The position numbers were made by a program, and so were the translations under genes. From assembly GCF_963678635.1 (NCBI RefSeq), contig NC_087071.1:15044864-15108863 (forward strand): a stretch of 64,000 nucleotides of DNA, in the 5' to 3' direction. Of this stretch, positions 9,639-18,907 are shown in pieces. The stretch comes from Symsagittifera roscoffensis. Lineage: Eukaryota; Xenacoelomorpha; Acoela; Convolutidae. Under the pieces are notes generated by a model. It was given only the letters and a program-made list of their open reading frames with translations. It made no database searches and was not told where the DNA came from. The number at the start of each line of letters is the position of its first letter. Position 1 is the stretch's first letter.

Positions 9639-9848
9639 CGGAACTGGCTAGCCTCTGGCTAAAAGCTTTATCTCCGCGGCCGTCTCCACTGGAAGGTCAG
9701 GGTGTCCAGGTATAGGATGTCCTGACTTGTCTAACCACCTAGTAAGTGGCAGCTTGTCGTAGGTTTCTTTGTCCAGAAAGGAAAACCCGTCTTTGATCTC
9801 TGATTGGTTAGCCTGTTTCTCCTCGAGGCAGTCATAAAATTCTGTCTT
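9639..9848 (-). other. RNase H-integrase linker, coding except for two in-frame stops
   Basis: The 66 codons between TAA (9,849-9,851) and TAG (9,648-9,650) are in the Pol frame and match translated sequence in Element 2 (about 34,805-35,005) and Element 3 (about 48,545-48,765), including EEKQANQ and FSFLDKETYD. In Element 2 the two stop positions are sense codons: AAA for TAA and GAT for TAG. This is coding DNA with two nonsense codons, not a spacer. Confidence 0.8.
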
Positions 9849-11093
9849 TTAACTGAGGCTATCTGCGTTCTGGTGTTGGTCACGAGTACGGTGCTCTATG
9901 ATCATGTGGTATCCATCCAGGCGCACGATCCAACGACCAATATAGCTTTGGTGCATCGAATAGGTTTTCAGCCAGGCAAGGGCACGGTTATCCACACGTA
10001 ACTTGAAGGGAGTACTCCCCAAGTAGGCCCTGTATTTTTCCACGAAAGTGATCACCGCAAACATCTCCGCTTCTGGCGCGCCGTACTTCATTTCAGTATC
10101 GCTCAGGACTTTACTCCCGTAGGCTATCGGACGAAGAACCGTTCTCCCGTTCCACTCCTGCTCCTGGTGAAGTATGCCCGATATCGCAACCACTGATGCA
10201 TCCGTGTCCAGCACGAACATCCCCTTCTCTGTTGGCATGCCGAGGACCGGTGCCTCGCAAAGTTCACGCTTGATGTTTTCAAATGAAACTTGTGCCTTAT
10301 CAGTCCAGGTGAACTTTTTGCCCTTATTTCTCATCAACCTCTGCATGGAGTATATCTTGTCAGCATACCCTTTGATGAACTCTCGATAATAATTTGCGAA
10401 TCCCAGAAAACTCATCAGCTGTGTATCTGTTTTAGGTGCCTTCCAGGTCAGCACCGCTTCAACCGCTTCGGGATCTGGTCTCACTCCATGTTTGTCGTTC
10501 AGGCGGCCCAGATACTTTATGGAATCCCTGAGGATTTCACACTTAGAGGGTTTACATTTCAGACCCGCCTGCTTCATGCAAGAAAACACCTCCTCCAACC
10601 TCTCTATGTGGTCTTCCAAGGTTGGTGTTGCAATCACGACATCATCGACATAACACATGATGAGATTCCCGTATTTCTTAGTGACGCTCGTGAGTGCCTG
10701 GGCCATCAGTCGCTGGAATGTGGCCGTCGCGTTGCACAATCCGAATGGCATCCTCTTCCACTGGAACAGTCCCAGCTCACACGCGAAGCCTGTTTTATCT
10801 CGATCTTGCTTTCTGACTGGCACTTGCCAGAACGCAGAGCCCAAATCCAACGTCGTGAAGAACTTCGCGTCTCCCAGCTTGGATAGGCTCTCATCGATGC
10901 GGGGAATCGGGTATGCATCCTTTATAGTCACTGCGTTCAGATAACGGAAATCACAACAAAATCTGAGTTGTCCCCCTTTCTTTTTCGCCATGACCACGCC
11001 ACAAGCCCAGGGGGACTTCGACGGCTCGATCATGTCGTACTCCATTAACATCTCGATTTCCTTCCTACACGCTTCTGACTTGTTTGGGGTCAT
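9849..11093 (-). CDS. pol: Pol, central part: reverse transcriptase and RNase H
   Basis: 414 codons from the first ATG; the frame is open upstream to about 11,155 and that stretch (GCCNFVEHE then EEGSVPHREGARR) is conserved in the other elements, so the ATG is probably internal. RT motifs in order: YPIPRIDE, FFTTLDLGSAFWQVP, FKWxxMPFGL-type FQWKRMPFGLCNA, the catalytic box YVDD, and the LGF..YYREFI connection. RNase H follows with the acidic residues in VLDTDASV, E in APEAEMFAV, D in RVDNRALAWL and D in HQNADSLS. All key residues are present. It ends at TAA 9,849-9,851 within the linker, in the same frame as the integrase ORF. Confidence 0.92.
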   Translation of the reverse strand: MTPNKSEACRKEIEMLMEYDMIEPSKSPWACGVVMAKKKGGQLRFCCDFRYLNAVTIKDAYPIPRIDESLSKLGDAKFFTTLDLGSAFWQVPVRKQDRDKTGFACELGLFQWKRMPFGLCNATATFQRLMAQALTSVTKKYGNLIMCYVDDVVIATPTLEDHIERLEEVFSCMKQAGLKCKPSKCEILRDSIKYLGRLNDKHGVRPDPEAVEAVLTWKAPKTDTQLMSFLGFANYYREFIKGYADKIYSMQRLMRNKGKKFTWTDKAQVSFENIKRELCEAPVLGMPTEKGMFVLDTDASVVAISGILHQEQEWNGRTVLRPIAYGSKVLSDTEMKYGAPEAEMFAVITFVEKYRAYLGSTPFKLRVDNRALAWLKTYSMHQSYIGRWIVRLDGYHMIIEHRTRDQHQNADSLS

Positions 11094-11167
11094 TCTTCTC
11101 GCCCCTTCCCTATGAGGTACCGAGCCCTCTTCTATCTCGATCTCGTGCTCTACAAAATTGCAACAAC

Positions 11168-14100
11168 CTATGTCAGCGAAAAAACGTCTGCGTTCCGATT
11201 TAGCACCGCCCTGAGCGAATCTAGTTCCTTGTCTGATATTTTACCCTTCAGATGTTCTATCTCAGGTAGGACAGGTTTATTCACTGCTAACTCTGCCTCC
11301 GTCGGTCTCTCAGGGAAGTTGGAACAACTAGAGAGCCCATCATCTGTTTCCGACTTCATTGAAAACAATTTCCTAGAAGATTTCAATTCATTCACTCTTC
11401 TCATTATACATTCTTGGTTCGCATGCAATGGACATTTAGTTACATCAAACTTTTTCAAGTTCTCCACACTCTGAAAGTCTGTGTTCAGAGGCAAAGCGTA
11501 GCCAAGTTTCTTTCCCCTCTGTATTGTCACTGTTGTTGCTTCTGTGTTCAATAACACACTCACGCACAGTCCGCTCTGAGTGAGTGAGAAGCTTCTTCCT
11601 AAAATAGCCGAGCTTTTAAGGTTTGGATTTGGTACCAGACACACCTGTCTGTCATTGCTGAGTTCATTCAAGTTCCTCATCCTAAATGTCGCTACTACGG
11701 CTTGGTTTGGTTTTAATCTAACTTTTCGTTCCAGAAAAATCGGCACCTTGGCCTGATTAATTAAGATCTTATTAAGGGGTCTTTTCTCATACTTTCTCTC
11801 AGGATCCTTGATCCTAATCAATCCGTCATTGAGATCGATCGTGAAGTCAAAGTTGCGAACGAAATCCCTTCCTAGGATGAACTGGTCGGATTCGTCCAAA
11901 TTCTCTACTACTAGGAAGCTCATCCAAAGATGTCTTCCTCCGAGCTGCAGTGAAATGATCGGGGTTCGTCCGGCGACATAGATCGCTCCCTGATTGGCAG
12001 CTGCCAACCTGATGTTTGTCGGTATGAGATCCGACCTTTCGAAACCCATGTCGGTCCAAGTTTTGACTGGAATGACACTAACCACTGCTCCCGTGTCTAG
12101 CAGTCCCTTTACTGAAAGTTGTCTGCCTTGCACGTCCAGAACGTGTGCGGCCAGATCGGCCTCGCAACCAATATGCACCGCATCTTGTTCGAGCATCGCG
12201 TTGTGTCCAATTCGTCTGACCTTCAGCTCCTCTTGACCAATGTATATCCGGCCAACCTGATCGTTCGCATCAGTTATGTGAGCTTTCGTGTAGATATTGA
12301 TGCCATCCACATTCATCAGGATCGGGTAAGAGCCATGGACATCGATATAATGTCCGTCCACTTTCATCAGCCTCGGACCTCCCGTTGTGAGCAGCGCTCG
12401 CACTGCCCTGGAGTCCAGTTTGGGATCCTTCTCCTTCAGGTAGTCGGCATAGATGTCCAGGTGGACTAGTGTAATCTCGGATGGCTCACTCAAGTTCTTG
12501 ACCACCTGATGCCCTGCGACTGAGATGATGGACATTATTTTGGTCCCCGCCTTCGTCATGCCGAAAGTCTTACCAGATATAACGTTCAGTTTTAGTCCCT
12601 GTTTCTTGGGTTCCTCTTTGTCTTCTGCTTTTGTCGTTTTACCCAGGACATTAAGATTTTCCCGAAGATCTGTGCTCTCCAGCTCCGACCTTACCCATTG
12701 CTCCACTTCTTTCGTGGCTAGGTCCTGTTTGATATTCTGCAGCGCTGTCCTTGCCGCCAGGCCGTAATCCACCTTGAGTGGGCTAAACGACTCTGCTTCG
12801 AGGTTCGAGGCTACCACCTCGTCAGGCCATGTCTTAACCTTTTTGGTCGTGAAGGTGCTCGGTGTCGTCTCCTTTCTCCGAGATTCAGCCTCGTTCATCA
12901 GACGTGCTCGGCTGGCCTTGACACCCGAAAGCGCCTCTTCGTGGCGGGGATGTTTCGCGTCCGCTACTGCGTCCCAAAATTGAGTACAATCCGACTTGAA
13001 GTGTCCCTCCAAATTACAGAAGAAACACCTCGGACCATATTTCATGATGAGCCCTCTGACGTACTCCTTATGATCCTCGTCGGTCGCGTCGGCGTCCTCG
13101 AGAAAGTAGCCTACGGCCTTCATGTTCTGTTTGTATGCAGAACACGCAGAAACGTGATGGTCCATCGAACCACAATTCGCACACGACCTCCTCTTGTCCA
13201 TGTCATCGCGAGGTTTGTACCAACTGGAATTCGCACCAGTGTTTGTCCCGCTATAGTTGCCATAATTGCTGTAACGGTTTTGCGCCCTCGGTTTTATGAG
13301 TAAATACTCGCGTGTTTTCATACGCAAGTCGTCAGGCGTGGGTACCTGGTCAAGCGACAGGGTGAAGTGAGTGGCCAACATCGTCTTCAACTCCTCACTC
13401 CTTACTCCATCCATGAACTTCGAAGCAATCGCCAAGTTTCGCTCGGATATTCTCTCATCCGGGTTGCTTCTCCTCCTGAGCAATTCAAGGTCGTCCAAGA
13501 ATTTATCTATTGATTCTTCATCTCTCTGACGCCTCTTCTCGAACTTCACCATATCCTGGTGCCCTTGTACTCCAGAGCCGAAACGATTCAGCAGGATGTC
13601 GAATATCTTGCGAGCGCTGTCTCTCTCATTGGCTCTTTTCGCCATTACACAACTTAATGCAGTACCCTCCAGGTTGCTTGTCAGCGCGCTGCACTCTTGT
13701 TTCTTGGAGAGATTCTCTTCCTCAAAGTGTAACTTCATCACCTCTATCCAAGTATCAATGCAGCCGTCTGACTCGTCTTTATATGACTTCGGCTTTTTCA
13801 GTGTTCTTCTTGACCTCTCTCCTCTCTCGGTTGACTTCGAGAGCTTGGTGATGAATGTTTCAAGAGATCTGTTCAGAGGCTCAAACATCGAGGCATACAT
13901 CGTTGTGTCTTGTGAGACTGTAGTCAGATCTGGTACTGAACTGACTTGTGGCACGGTTGGCAATCTTGTCTCCGGGGTGGCATCTGCCTCCGGCGGGACT
14001 GGATTCGTCCAGCCAGGCCTCTGCGGGGCTGCCCTTGGCCGCTCCTTGTTTCTATGTTCGTAGTTCGTTCTCGAGCCTTGCTGGGCTCTGGCACTGTTGC

Positions 14101-14353
14101 CCGTACCATCTCCAACATTCGCATGGCGTGAGCGCTCCCTTGAGTTGGAATGCTCCTGCCAACTACTCCCATTCAGGATCGCGTCAAGCTTCCGCATCAT
14201 CAAGTCCGATTTGGCGTCCAACCTCTTTTCCAGGCCAGTCATCGTTTGGGCGTAGGTATTATCATGATCATTTAATAATCGATCGATCTCTCTTTTCATC
14301 CTAGCCTCTCTTTCCTCTGACTCTTTGTTTGCCTGTGCCAGGCTCTCAGCCAA
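11168..14353 (-). CDS. gag-pro: Gag capsid-nucleocapsid and aspartic protease
   Basis: 1,061 codons; the first codon here is TTG and the true N-terminus is encoded in the preceding frame. Residues about 150-360 form the capsid-like retrotransposon gag domain (CIDTWIEVMKLHFEE and LLNRFGSG are its clearest parts). Two CX2CX4HX4C knuckles follow at 391-404 (CANCGSMDHHVSAC) and 443-456 (CFFCNLEGHFKSDC), then a lysine- and glutamate-rich linker. The protease has DTGA at 753-756 and the downstream ILGRDF block at about 826. The ORF ends just after a T6 run, in FSLT-stop; the RT frame begins there at -1. Elements 2 and 3 have about 10 more nucleotides at this point and read through in one frame. Confidence 0.9.
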   Translation of the reverse strand: MAESLAQANKESEEREARMKREIDRLLNDHDNTYAQTMTGLEKRLDAKSDLMMRKLDAILNGSSWQEHSNSRERSRHANVGDGTGNSARAQQGSRTNYEHRNKERPRAAPQRPGWTNPVPPEADATPETRLPTVPQVSSVPDLTTVSQDTTMYASMFEPLNRSLETFITKLSKSTERGERSRRTLKKPKSYKDESDGCIDTWIEVMKLHFEEENLSKKQECSALTSNLEGTALSCVMAKRANERDSARKIFDILLNRFGSGVQGHQDMVKFEKRRQRDEESIDKFLDDLELLRRRSNPDERISERNLAIASKFMDGVRSEELKTMLATHFTLSLDQVPTPDDLRMKTREYLLIKPRAQNRYSNYGNYSGTNTGANSSWYKPRDDMDKRRSCANCGSMDHHVSACSAYKQNMKAVGYFLEDADATDEDHKEYVRGLIMKYGPRCFFCNLEGHFKSDCTQFWDAVADAKHPRHEEALSGVKASRARLMNEAESRRKETTPSTFTTKKVKTWPDEVVASNLEAESFSPLKVDYGLAARTALQNIKQDLATKEVEQWVRSELESTDLRENLNVLGKTTKAEDKEEPKKQGLKLNVISGKTFGMTKAGTKIMSIISVAGHQVVKNLSEPSEITLVHLDIYADYLKEKDPKLDSRAVRALLTTGGPRLMKVDGHYIDVHGSYPILMNVDGINIYTKAHITDANDQVGRIYIGQEELKVRRIGHNAMLEQDAVHIGCEADLAAHVLDVQGRQLSVKGLLDTGAVVSVIPVKTWTDMGFERSDLIPTNIRLAAANQGAIYVAGRTPIISLQLGGRHLWMSFLVVENLDESDQFILGRDFVRNFDFTIDLNDGLIRIKDPERKYEKRPLNKILINQAKVPIFLERKVRLKPNQAVVATFRMRNLNELSNDRQVCLVPNPNLKSSAILGRSFSLTQSGLCVSVLLNTEATTVTIQRGKKLGYALPLNTDFQSVENLKKFDVTKCPLHANQECIMRRVNELKSSRKLFSMKSETDDGLSSCSNFPERPTEAELAVNKPVLPEIEHLKGKISDKELDSLRAVLNRNADVFSLT

Positions 14354-15236
14354 GGCATTGATCGGTGTTACGAATCAATTGAGCCTGATCAAACCTCGCC
14401 TGCGACTTCACGTGCGTTAGCTCATCTTTCAAACTCTCTCGACCATGGTGAGCTCTCTCGTCAACTTGATCTATCCTCTTAGTCATGTCCCGCCTCAATT
14501 CATCCAGGCCATTCATCACACCAGCGAACATGTCACTTATGTCACCAGCTGCCCCCAATGGCGGGGTTAGCCCCAGAGAAGACGAGGTCAACTGCGGCTG
14601 TAGCCTAGTACTCGATGACGCACCGCCTTTTTGCTTGTGCATTGACGTCATCAGTCTGTCAAACGTTGATGATGCTCCCATCGTTATCCCATCTGACATA
14701 GGCCTGGTCGGCGAGGCAGAAGACGCCTCCCTGCTCATGTCATTCCTTGGGCACGGTGTGAAGTTCACATCCGGATGGGTTATTTCCGGTTGGTCGTAAC
14801 TAGAGGATAGACTTCCGGCTTGTAGCGACGTCATGCGCTCATCGTACAAAGACTTCCAACTTTTCTTTGCCTTCGAGAACGTCTGCTCTTCACCCGGACT
14901 CATGCTCGACATCATCGCGTTGTTGCTCTGCTTGGCCAAAGATGAGTGTGTACTTGTCGGATGTGAAGGTTCCTTTCTCCATTTATAGCTCTTAGTCTCT
15001 GATTTGGACATTCCCCTGTATAACACTTCCTCCCGAGGTTCGACCTCGAGACGCTCCGAGGTCTCCTCTGTCCTCGCGACTTCCTCCCGTTCGAGGACCT
15101 CGTCTGGCTCAAAGTCGGGTCGAATGAGCGTTCGCTCCCCTTCGTCAAAGGGATCCACCAGCGTTTCGCTCGCAGGCCCGGCCTCGGCGCTCCGCCCTTG
15201 ATTGCCATCGAGGTTTTTCTCGCTCCTTAGTTTCAT
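14346..15236 (-). CDS. gag: Gag N-terminal part
   Basis: About 296 codons from ATG 15,236 (MKLRSEKN), chosen because the Element 2 copy has an ATG at the matching site and both follow a TTTCAG. The protein is acidic and Ser/Thr-rich, with a likely coiled coil at its end (DELRRDMTKRIDQVDERA). It ends at TGA 14,346 after TDQCLG. The next frame picks up the homology at once (AESLAQ): Element 2 reads TDQCLAESLA continuously, and Element 1 has one extra T. Confidence 0.8.
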   Translation of the reverse strand: MKLRSEKNLDGNQGRSAEAGPASETLVDPFDEGERTLIRPDFEPDEVLEREEVARTEETSERLEVEPREEVLYRGMSKSETKSYKWRKEPSHPTSTHSSLAKQSNNAMMSSMSPGEEQTFSKAKKSWKSLYDERMTSLQAGSLSSSYDQPEITHPDVNFTPCPRNDMSREASSASPTRPMSDGITMGASSTFDRLMTSMHKQKGGASSSTRLQPQLTSSSLGLTPPLGAAGDISDMFAGVMNGLDELRRDMTKRIDQVDERAHHGRESLKDELTHVKSQARFDQAQLIRNTDQCLG

Positions 15237-15244
15237 TTCGCTCA

Positions 15245-15250
15245 CTGAAA
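15245..15250 (-). promoter_or_regulatory. Candidate splice or SL trans-splice acceptor before gag (TTTCAG)
   Basis: GATCTTTCAG ends 8 nt before the gag ATG on the minus strand. Element 2 has the same GATCTTTCAG 8 nt before its ATG (29,532-29,537). The short distance to the ATG is typical of nematode trans-splice acceptors. Confidence 0.45.
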
Positions 15251-15867
15251 GATCAGGTTGACCTTTAGTCGATTCGTCTTCAGCAAACGCGTCAGAAGCG
15301 CTGCTAAACGAGGGTTAGCCTAGTTTTAAATTTCCGCGTGCTTCCCTTGCTTAGCCTAGGAATTTTAGTAGTCCATCCTAGCGAGTCCCTGCGCTGCATA
15401 GTTTTTAACAAAATGAAAATATTCGTAATTTGATGGCAATGCAAACGTACCACAAACAAGATCTAGTTAAATCACTTAACGCTGCCTACTCGATTCCGTC
15501 AGTATCAAAATGTCTCTTAGATCTCTCACGACTAAACTAGTGACTCAGCTAAAGTTACACACAGGGTCTACCCAGTATTGATATAATGCTAACTCAACCC
15601 TGTTGTATAGTATAACAGTATCACTAAGTTTCCACAAGATATAATCGACACACAAAACACAATCGATAATCAGATAAGAATATCCTACAGGTGAAAGCGA
15701 CCTTTCATCAGTATCAATTTACGGCCACTTTCTTATCAAGTCACTGCGTTGTTAAAATCAAACAATCTTGGGTAAAAAGCAGTGATGATTCAGAAATAGA
15801 TAAATAAAACTTAGTCTTAAAGAAAAAGACTTCCCCCAATCGGAACGATCCGAAAGAACGAAGCCCA

Positions 15868-15977
15868 GGACACAGTCTTCTCAAGTGGGTGTGTATCTGC
15901 CTAATACACCCACCGAGATCTTCTTTTAGGTGTCCTGCGATTGCCCGAGCTGTCCTACTAAGTAGCTCAAGGCAACC
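15868..15977 (-). promoter_or_regulatory. Structured RNA module A of Element 1 leader
   Basis: On the minus strand: TTGCC...GGCAA hairpin, then CAGGACAC pairing perfectly with GTGTCCTG (8 bp), enclosing AAAAGAAGA and an inner hairpin GTGGGTGTAT/ATACACACCCAC. The same layout with compensatory changes occurs at 16,049-16,162, 28,709-28,820, 28,893-29,003 and 42,592-42,700. Confidence 0.65.
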
Positions 15978-16048
15978 TCTGATCGAAAATTCGTCAAGTC
16001 TATGAAAAAGCTCTCCCACACTCGGACTGCTCCAAGTGCACGAGAGTA

Positions 16049-16162
16049 GGGAACAATTTTTCTTCTCAAGTGGGTGTGTATTTGCCTAATACACCCACCG
16101 AGGTCTTCCTTTATTTGTTCCCGGATTGCCCGAACTTTTCTATTAGGTAGCTCAAGGCAACC
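16049..16162 (-). promoter_or_regulatory. Structured RNA module B of Element 1 leader
   Basis: Tandem partner of module A. The outer stem is GGGAACAA/TTGTTCCC, perfect over 8 bp but different in sequence from module A. The inner hairpin is again GTGGGTGT/ACACCCAC. The GTTGCCTTGAGCTA start is shared. Confidence 0.65.
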
Positions 16163-18907
16163 ACACGACCAAAATCACAATCAAAAAAAAAATTTCTTTG
16201 TTCGGGTACTTCTGATACACCCAATGTAGAATCCAAAATTGATCACGAATTTCCGGGTCAGAATGGGTTCTTATGATCCTGATAAGCACGCCTAATATCC
16301 TAATATGATCCTAATTATATGGATATTTTCCGTTTCCCAAATTGCCACAGAAGGTTTACTCAAGTCTCTAACAAGGAAGATCGTTAGAAGGTTTAAGACA
16401 CTCCGGAGGGTTACCTCGGAGGGTAGCTTGATCACCCAAGTTATTTCGGAGGGTACCTTAATCACCCAAGTTACTTCGGAGGGTCCCCCTAAATTTACTA
16501 AGGAGGGTCAATAAGATGCTTAATATGCTCCGGAGGGTTACTTCGGAGGGTACCTCCAAAATTTTCAAATTTTTTGATCTCGCTTAGAAGGTTCTCCCAC
16601 TAGCTTCAAAAAGCGTCAAAACAAGCTAGGAGTTCTAAGGGGAGCTGTTTTAACTTCTTTGGGTGATCTCGTGGAAATTTTCCACTAAGGAGGGTTGCTA
16701 AGGGGTTTAGCTGACTCCGGAGGGTCACTTCGGAGGGTTCCCACAAAATCAACAAAAAGGGTTATATCACCGCAGTAAAGCCTCTGAGAGCGGTCTACCT
16801 GGCTTAAAACTAGGTTGGCTGACTCGGTCAACCTTCCCAGGAGGATAAAAGGTGATTTTATCAAAATCTTATGACGCTCGGAGGGTTCCTCGTGATTTGG
16901 ACCCTCCGAACCAACAAATTCTGAAAAGTTTTTCTTTTCCGAAATAATCAATCCCAAAACGGTTGCGATTCGGAAAAGTGGTCAAAAACGTCGACTTATG
17001 GTACCAAAATTATCCCGATCGGATAACTAGTGTTTGAGAAATCGCCAAAAACGCGTTCGTCAAAATGGCCTTTTTTCACCACCTGTATAGGTTCTGAAAG
17101 ATTTTTTCCGCAATTCCGGTCGAAAGTGCTTGAAAATACTTGAAATGAGCGTAGTAGCCCTGTACGGCACTGGAATAGTGCAAAAAACTGGATCAAAATT
17201 GGTTTAGAGACAAAAATTTGGCCAATAATTATCAAATTTGGACCCTCCGGTTCCTTCCTTTTCCAATCCTTAAGTTGTTAGCTCTATCCACGGAGCTACT
17301 CGGAGGGTTACCCAAAAATTTCTCTAGTAACCGAGCACGTTATGCTAGCACGCTCCTAACGCAAAAATTTTTATTGCTCTAACTCTAAAAACTCAAAAAC
17401 TCGATCCCTAAAACAGATTGACAAAATACAGAAAATTATCAAAATTTTGATCGAAAAATTTCCGTTTTTCTAACTTCTACTGAGTCTTTGCTCACGCGGT
17501 TTCTTTAGTGAAGGGGATCGAACTACGTAGCTACTCTCTATACAAAAGCTTTTTGCCTATCGGAAAAGCTCGGATATCCGAAAATTTGGGGGTCTACAGT
17601 TTGATCGAAAATCGATGATTTTCGACAGAATTGGGTGTTTTTTGGGTCTAATTTAGGAGATAAGTAATATGTAATAAGGATAATAACCTATTAGTAGTCG
17701 TTAATGACTAGTACTATACCCTCCTTTGCACCAAAATACCCGAATTAAGACCCTTAACTCGGAAATTTGTAATCGATGGAGGGTACAATCGGACCGCGCC
17801 AATCGTGCCCCCCACCACTTAAGTTTTAACGAAATAGTACCCGAACGATACTAAAATTGCTTCAACGATACCCAACAGTCGTTGCGGATGTTGTCCTTGA
17901 TGTCCCTGTTGAGTGTGGAACACGTTGATCAGCTTGCCACTCTACCCTCCGGCCACCGGCAAAATCACCATTAACGTGCTTAAACACTCAAATTACACTC
18001 GAGGGAGGGTATCCAACCCTTCACCAAAACACACAATCTTTCTATCAGAAACGATATAAATCAATCTGAAACAACAACAGATAGGAAGGTCAGATCACAT
18101 CTCGTCCGGAAATAACATATAAACTGTCACTTTACATTTTTTACTGTTTTTGGTCTTTCTTGGATTTTTTTTTTTTTTTTTACTGTTTTTTTTTGTACTT
18201 TTTTGTTTTTAAATAAATTTATTTTTGGCTTTTTCTTGGTTATACAGTATTTTTGTTTGGTTTTACACTTTCTCTTTAATTGTTTTTGGTCCTGGGGCCT
18301 CAGGACAAGTGGGCTCTAGATTTCCCACCTAACCCTCCGGCCCCCGGAATTTTCGGTGTTAACTAAGTTAAAAAGCTAAATTGTACTAGACGGAGGGTAC
18401 GCACCTTCCCCCTAGTACAACAACGGTCATTAAGGCCTCTAACTCGGGCATACGCCCGGAGCGGAGGGTACGTCGCTGAAACGCTTGCTGATCATGATGG
18501 TTTCATGCCTTTAACAGGCCCACCCAGGAGCGCCATATAAACGTCTATGTAACATTCGCCCAAATACTACACAGCGACGGAGCGTAGAAAAAGTACCTAT
18601 TAACGACTGGCAGGCGTCAGTTACCTTAATCCTACTCGTTTTTCACCGTCTCGACCTTGCCAGTTGATTTTCTGGTCTGTTTAGGGCAAAGTAAAAAGTT
18701 ACCATTTTTAGGCCATCAGTCAAACGACTTTTGATCAGCTTTCGTTTACATGCGAACACAACCACATAGCTGAGTCTCGGATCCTCAGACTACGTGATTG
18801 TCCTTAAAAACACGGCTCAAACAACCTATTTTAACATGTTTTTGTGTGACAGTTCTATATTAAATCCATTGGAGATGGATTGACCCTTTCCTTTTTCTAG
18901 CTACTCA

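Larger units (their letters stand above)
1..18907 (-). mobile_element. Element 1: giant Ty3/Gypsy LTR retrotransposon, near intact, 3' end beyond the left edge
   Basis: Reading right to left, the minus strand carries an LTR/leader, gag, two CCHC knuckles, an aspartic protease, RT with YVDD, RNase H, a D,D35E integrase, a macrodomain-like module, a spacer and a very long third ORF. The order protease-RT-RNase H-integrase is that of Ty3/Gypsy. The part inside the window is already about 18.9 kb and no 3' LTR is reached, so the whole element would exceed 20 kb. Five lesions interrupt an otherwise open coding chain: a +1 frame change near 14,350, a -1 change near 11,160, stops at 9,849-9,851 and 9,648-9,650, and a stop at 3,332-3,334. 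The outer limit at 18,907 is an inference from homology with the plus-strand copy starting at 21,460. Confidence 0.85.
15237..18907 (-). repeat. LTR and 5' leader of Element 1
   Basis: Non-coding. It aligns in inverted orientation with 21,460-22,548 plus 27,089-29,545. It lies between an ORF3 3' end (18.9 kb and up) and gag, as expected for an LTR plus leader, but I could not fix the inner LTR edge or a primer binding site. The outer end starts TGAGTAGCTA on the minus strand. Contents: many CCTCCGGA/TCCGGAGGG motifs between 16.39 and 18.5 kb, T-rich runs at 18,160-18,230, two copies of a structured RNA module at 15.87-16.16 kb, and a TTTCAG just before gag. Confidence 0.65.

Noticed and set aside
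16430-16485. ACCCAAGTT twice on the plus strand, resembling part of nematode SL1
   Set aside because: It is part of a short repeated unit in the LTR, in antisense to transcription, and lacks the rest of the SL1 exon and the donor.
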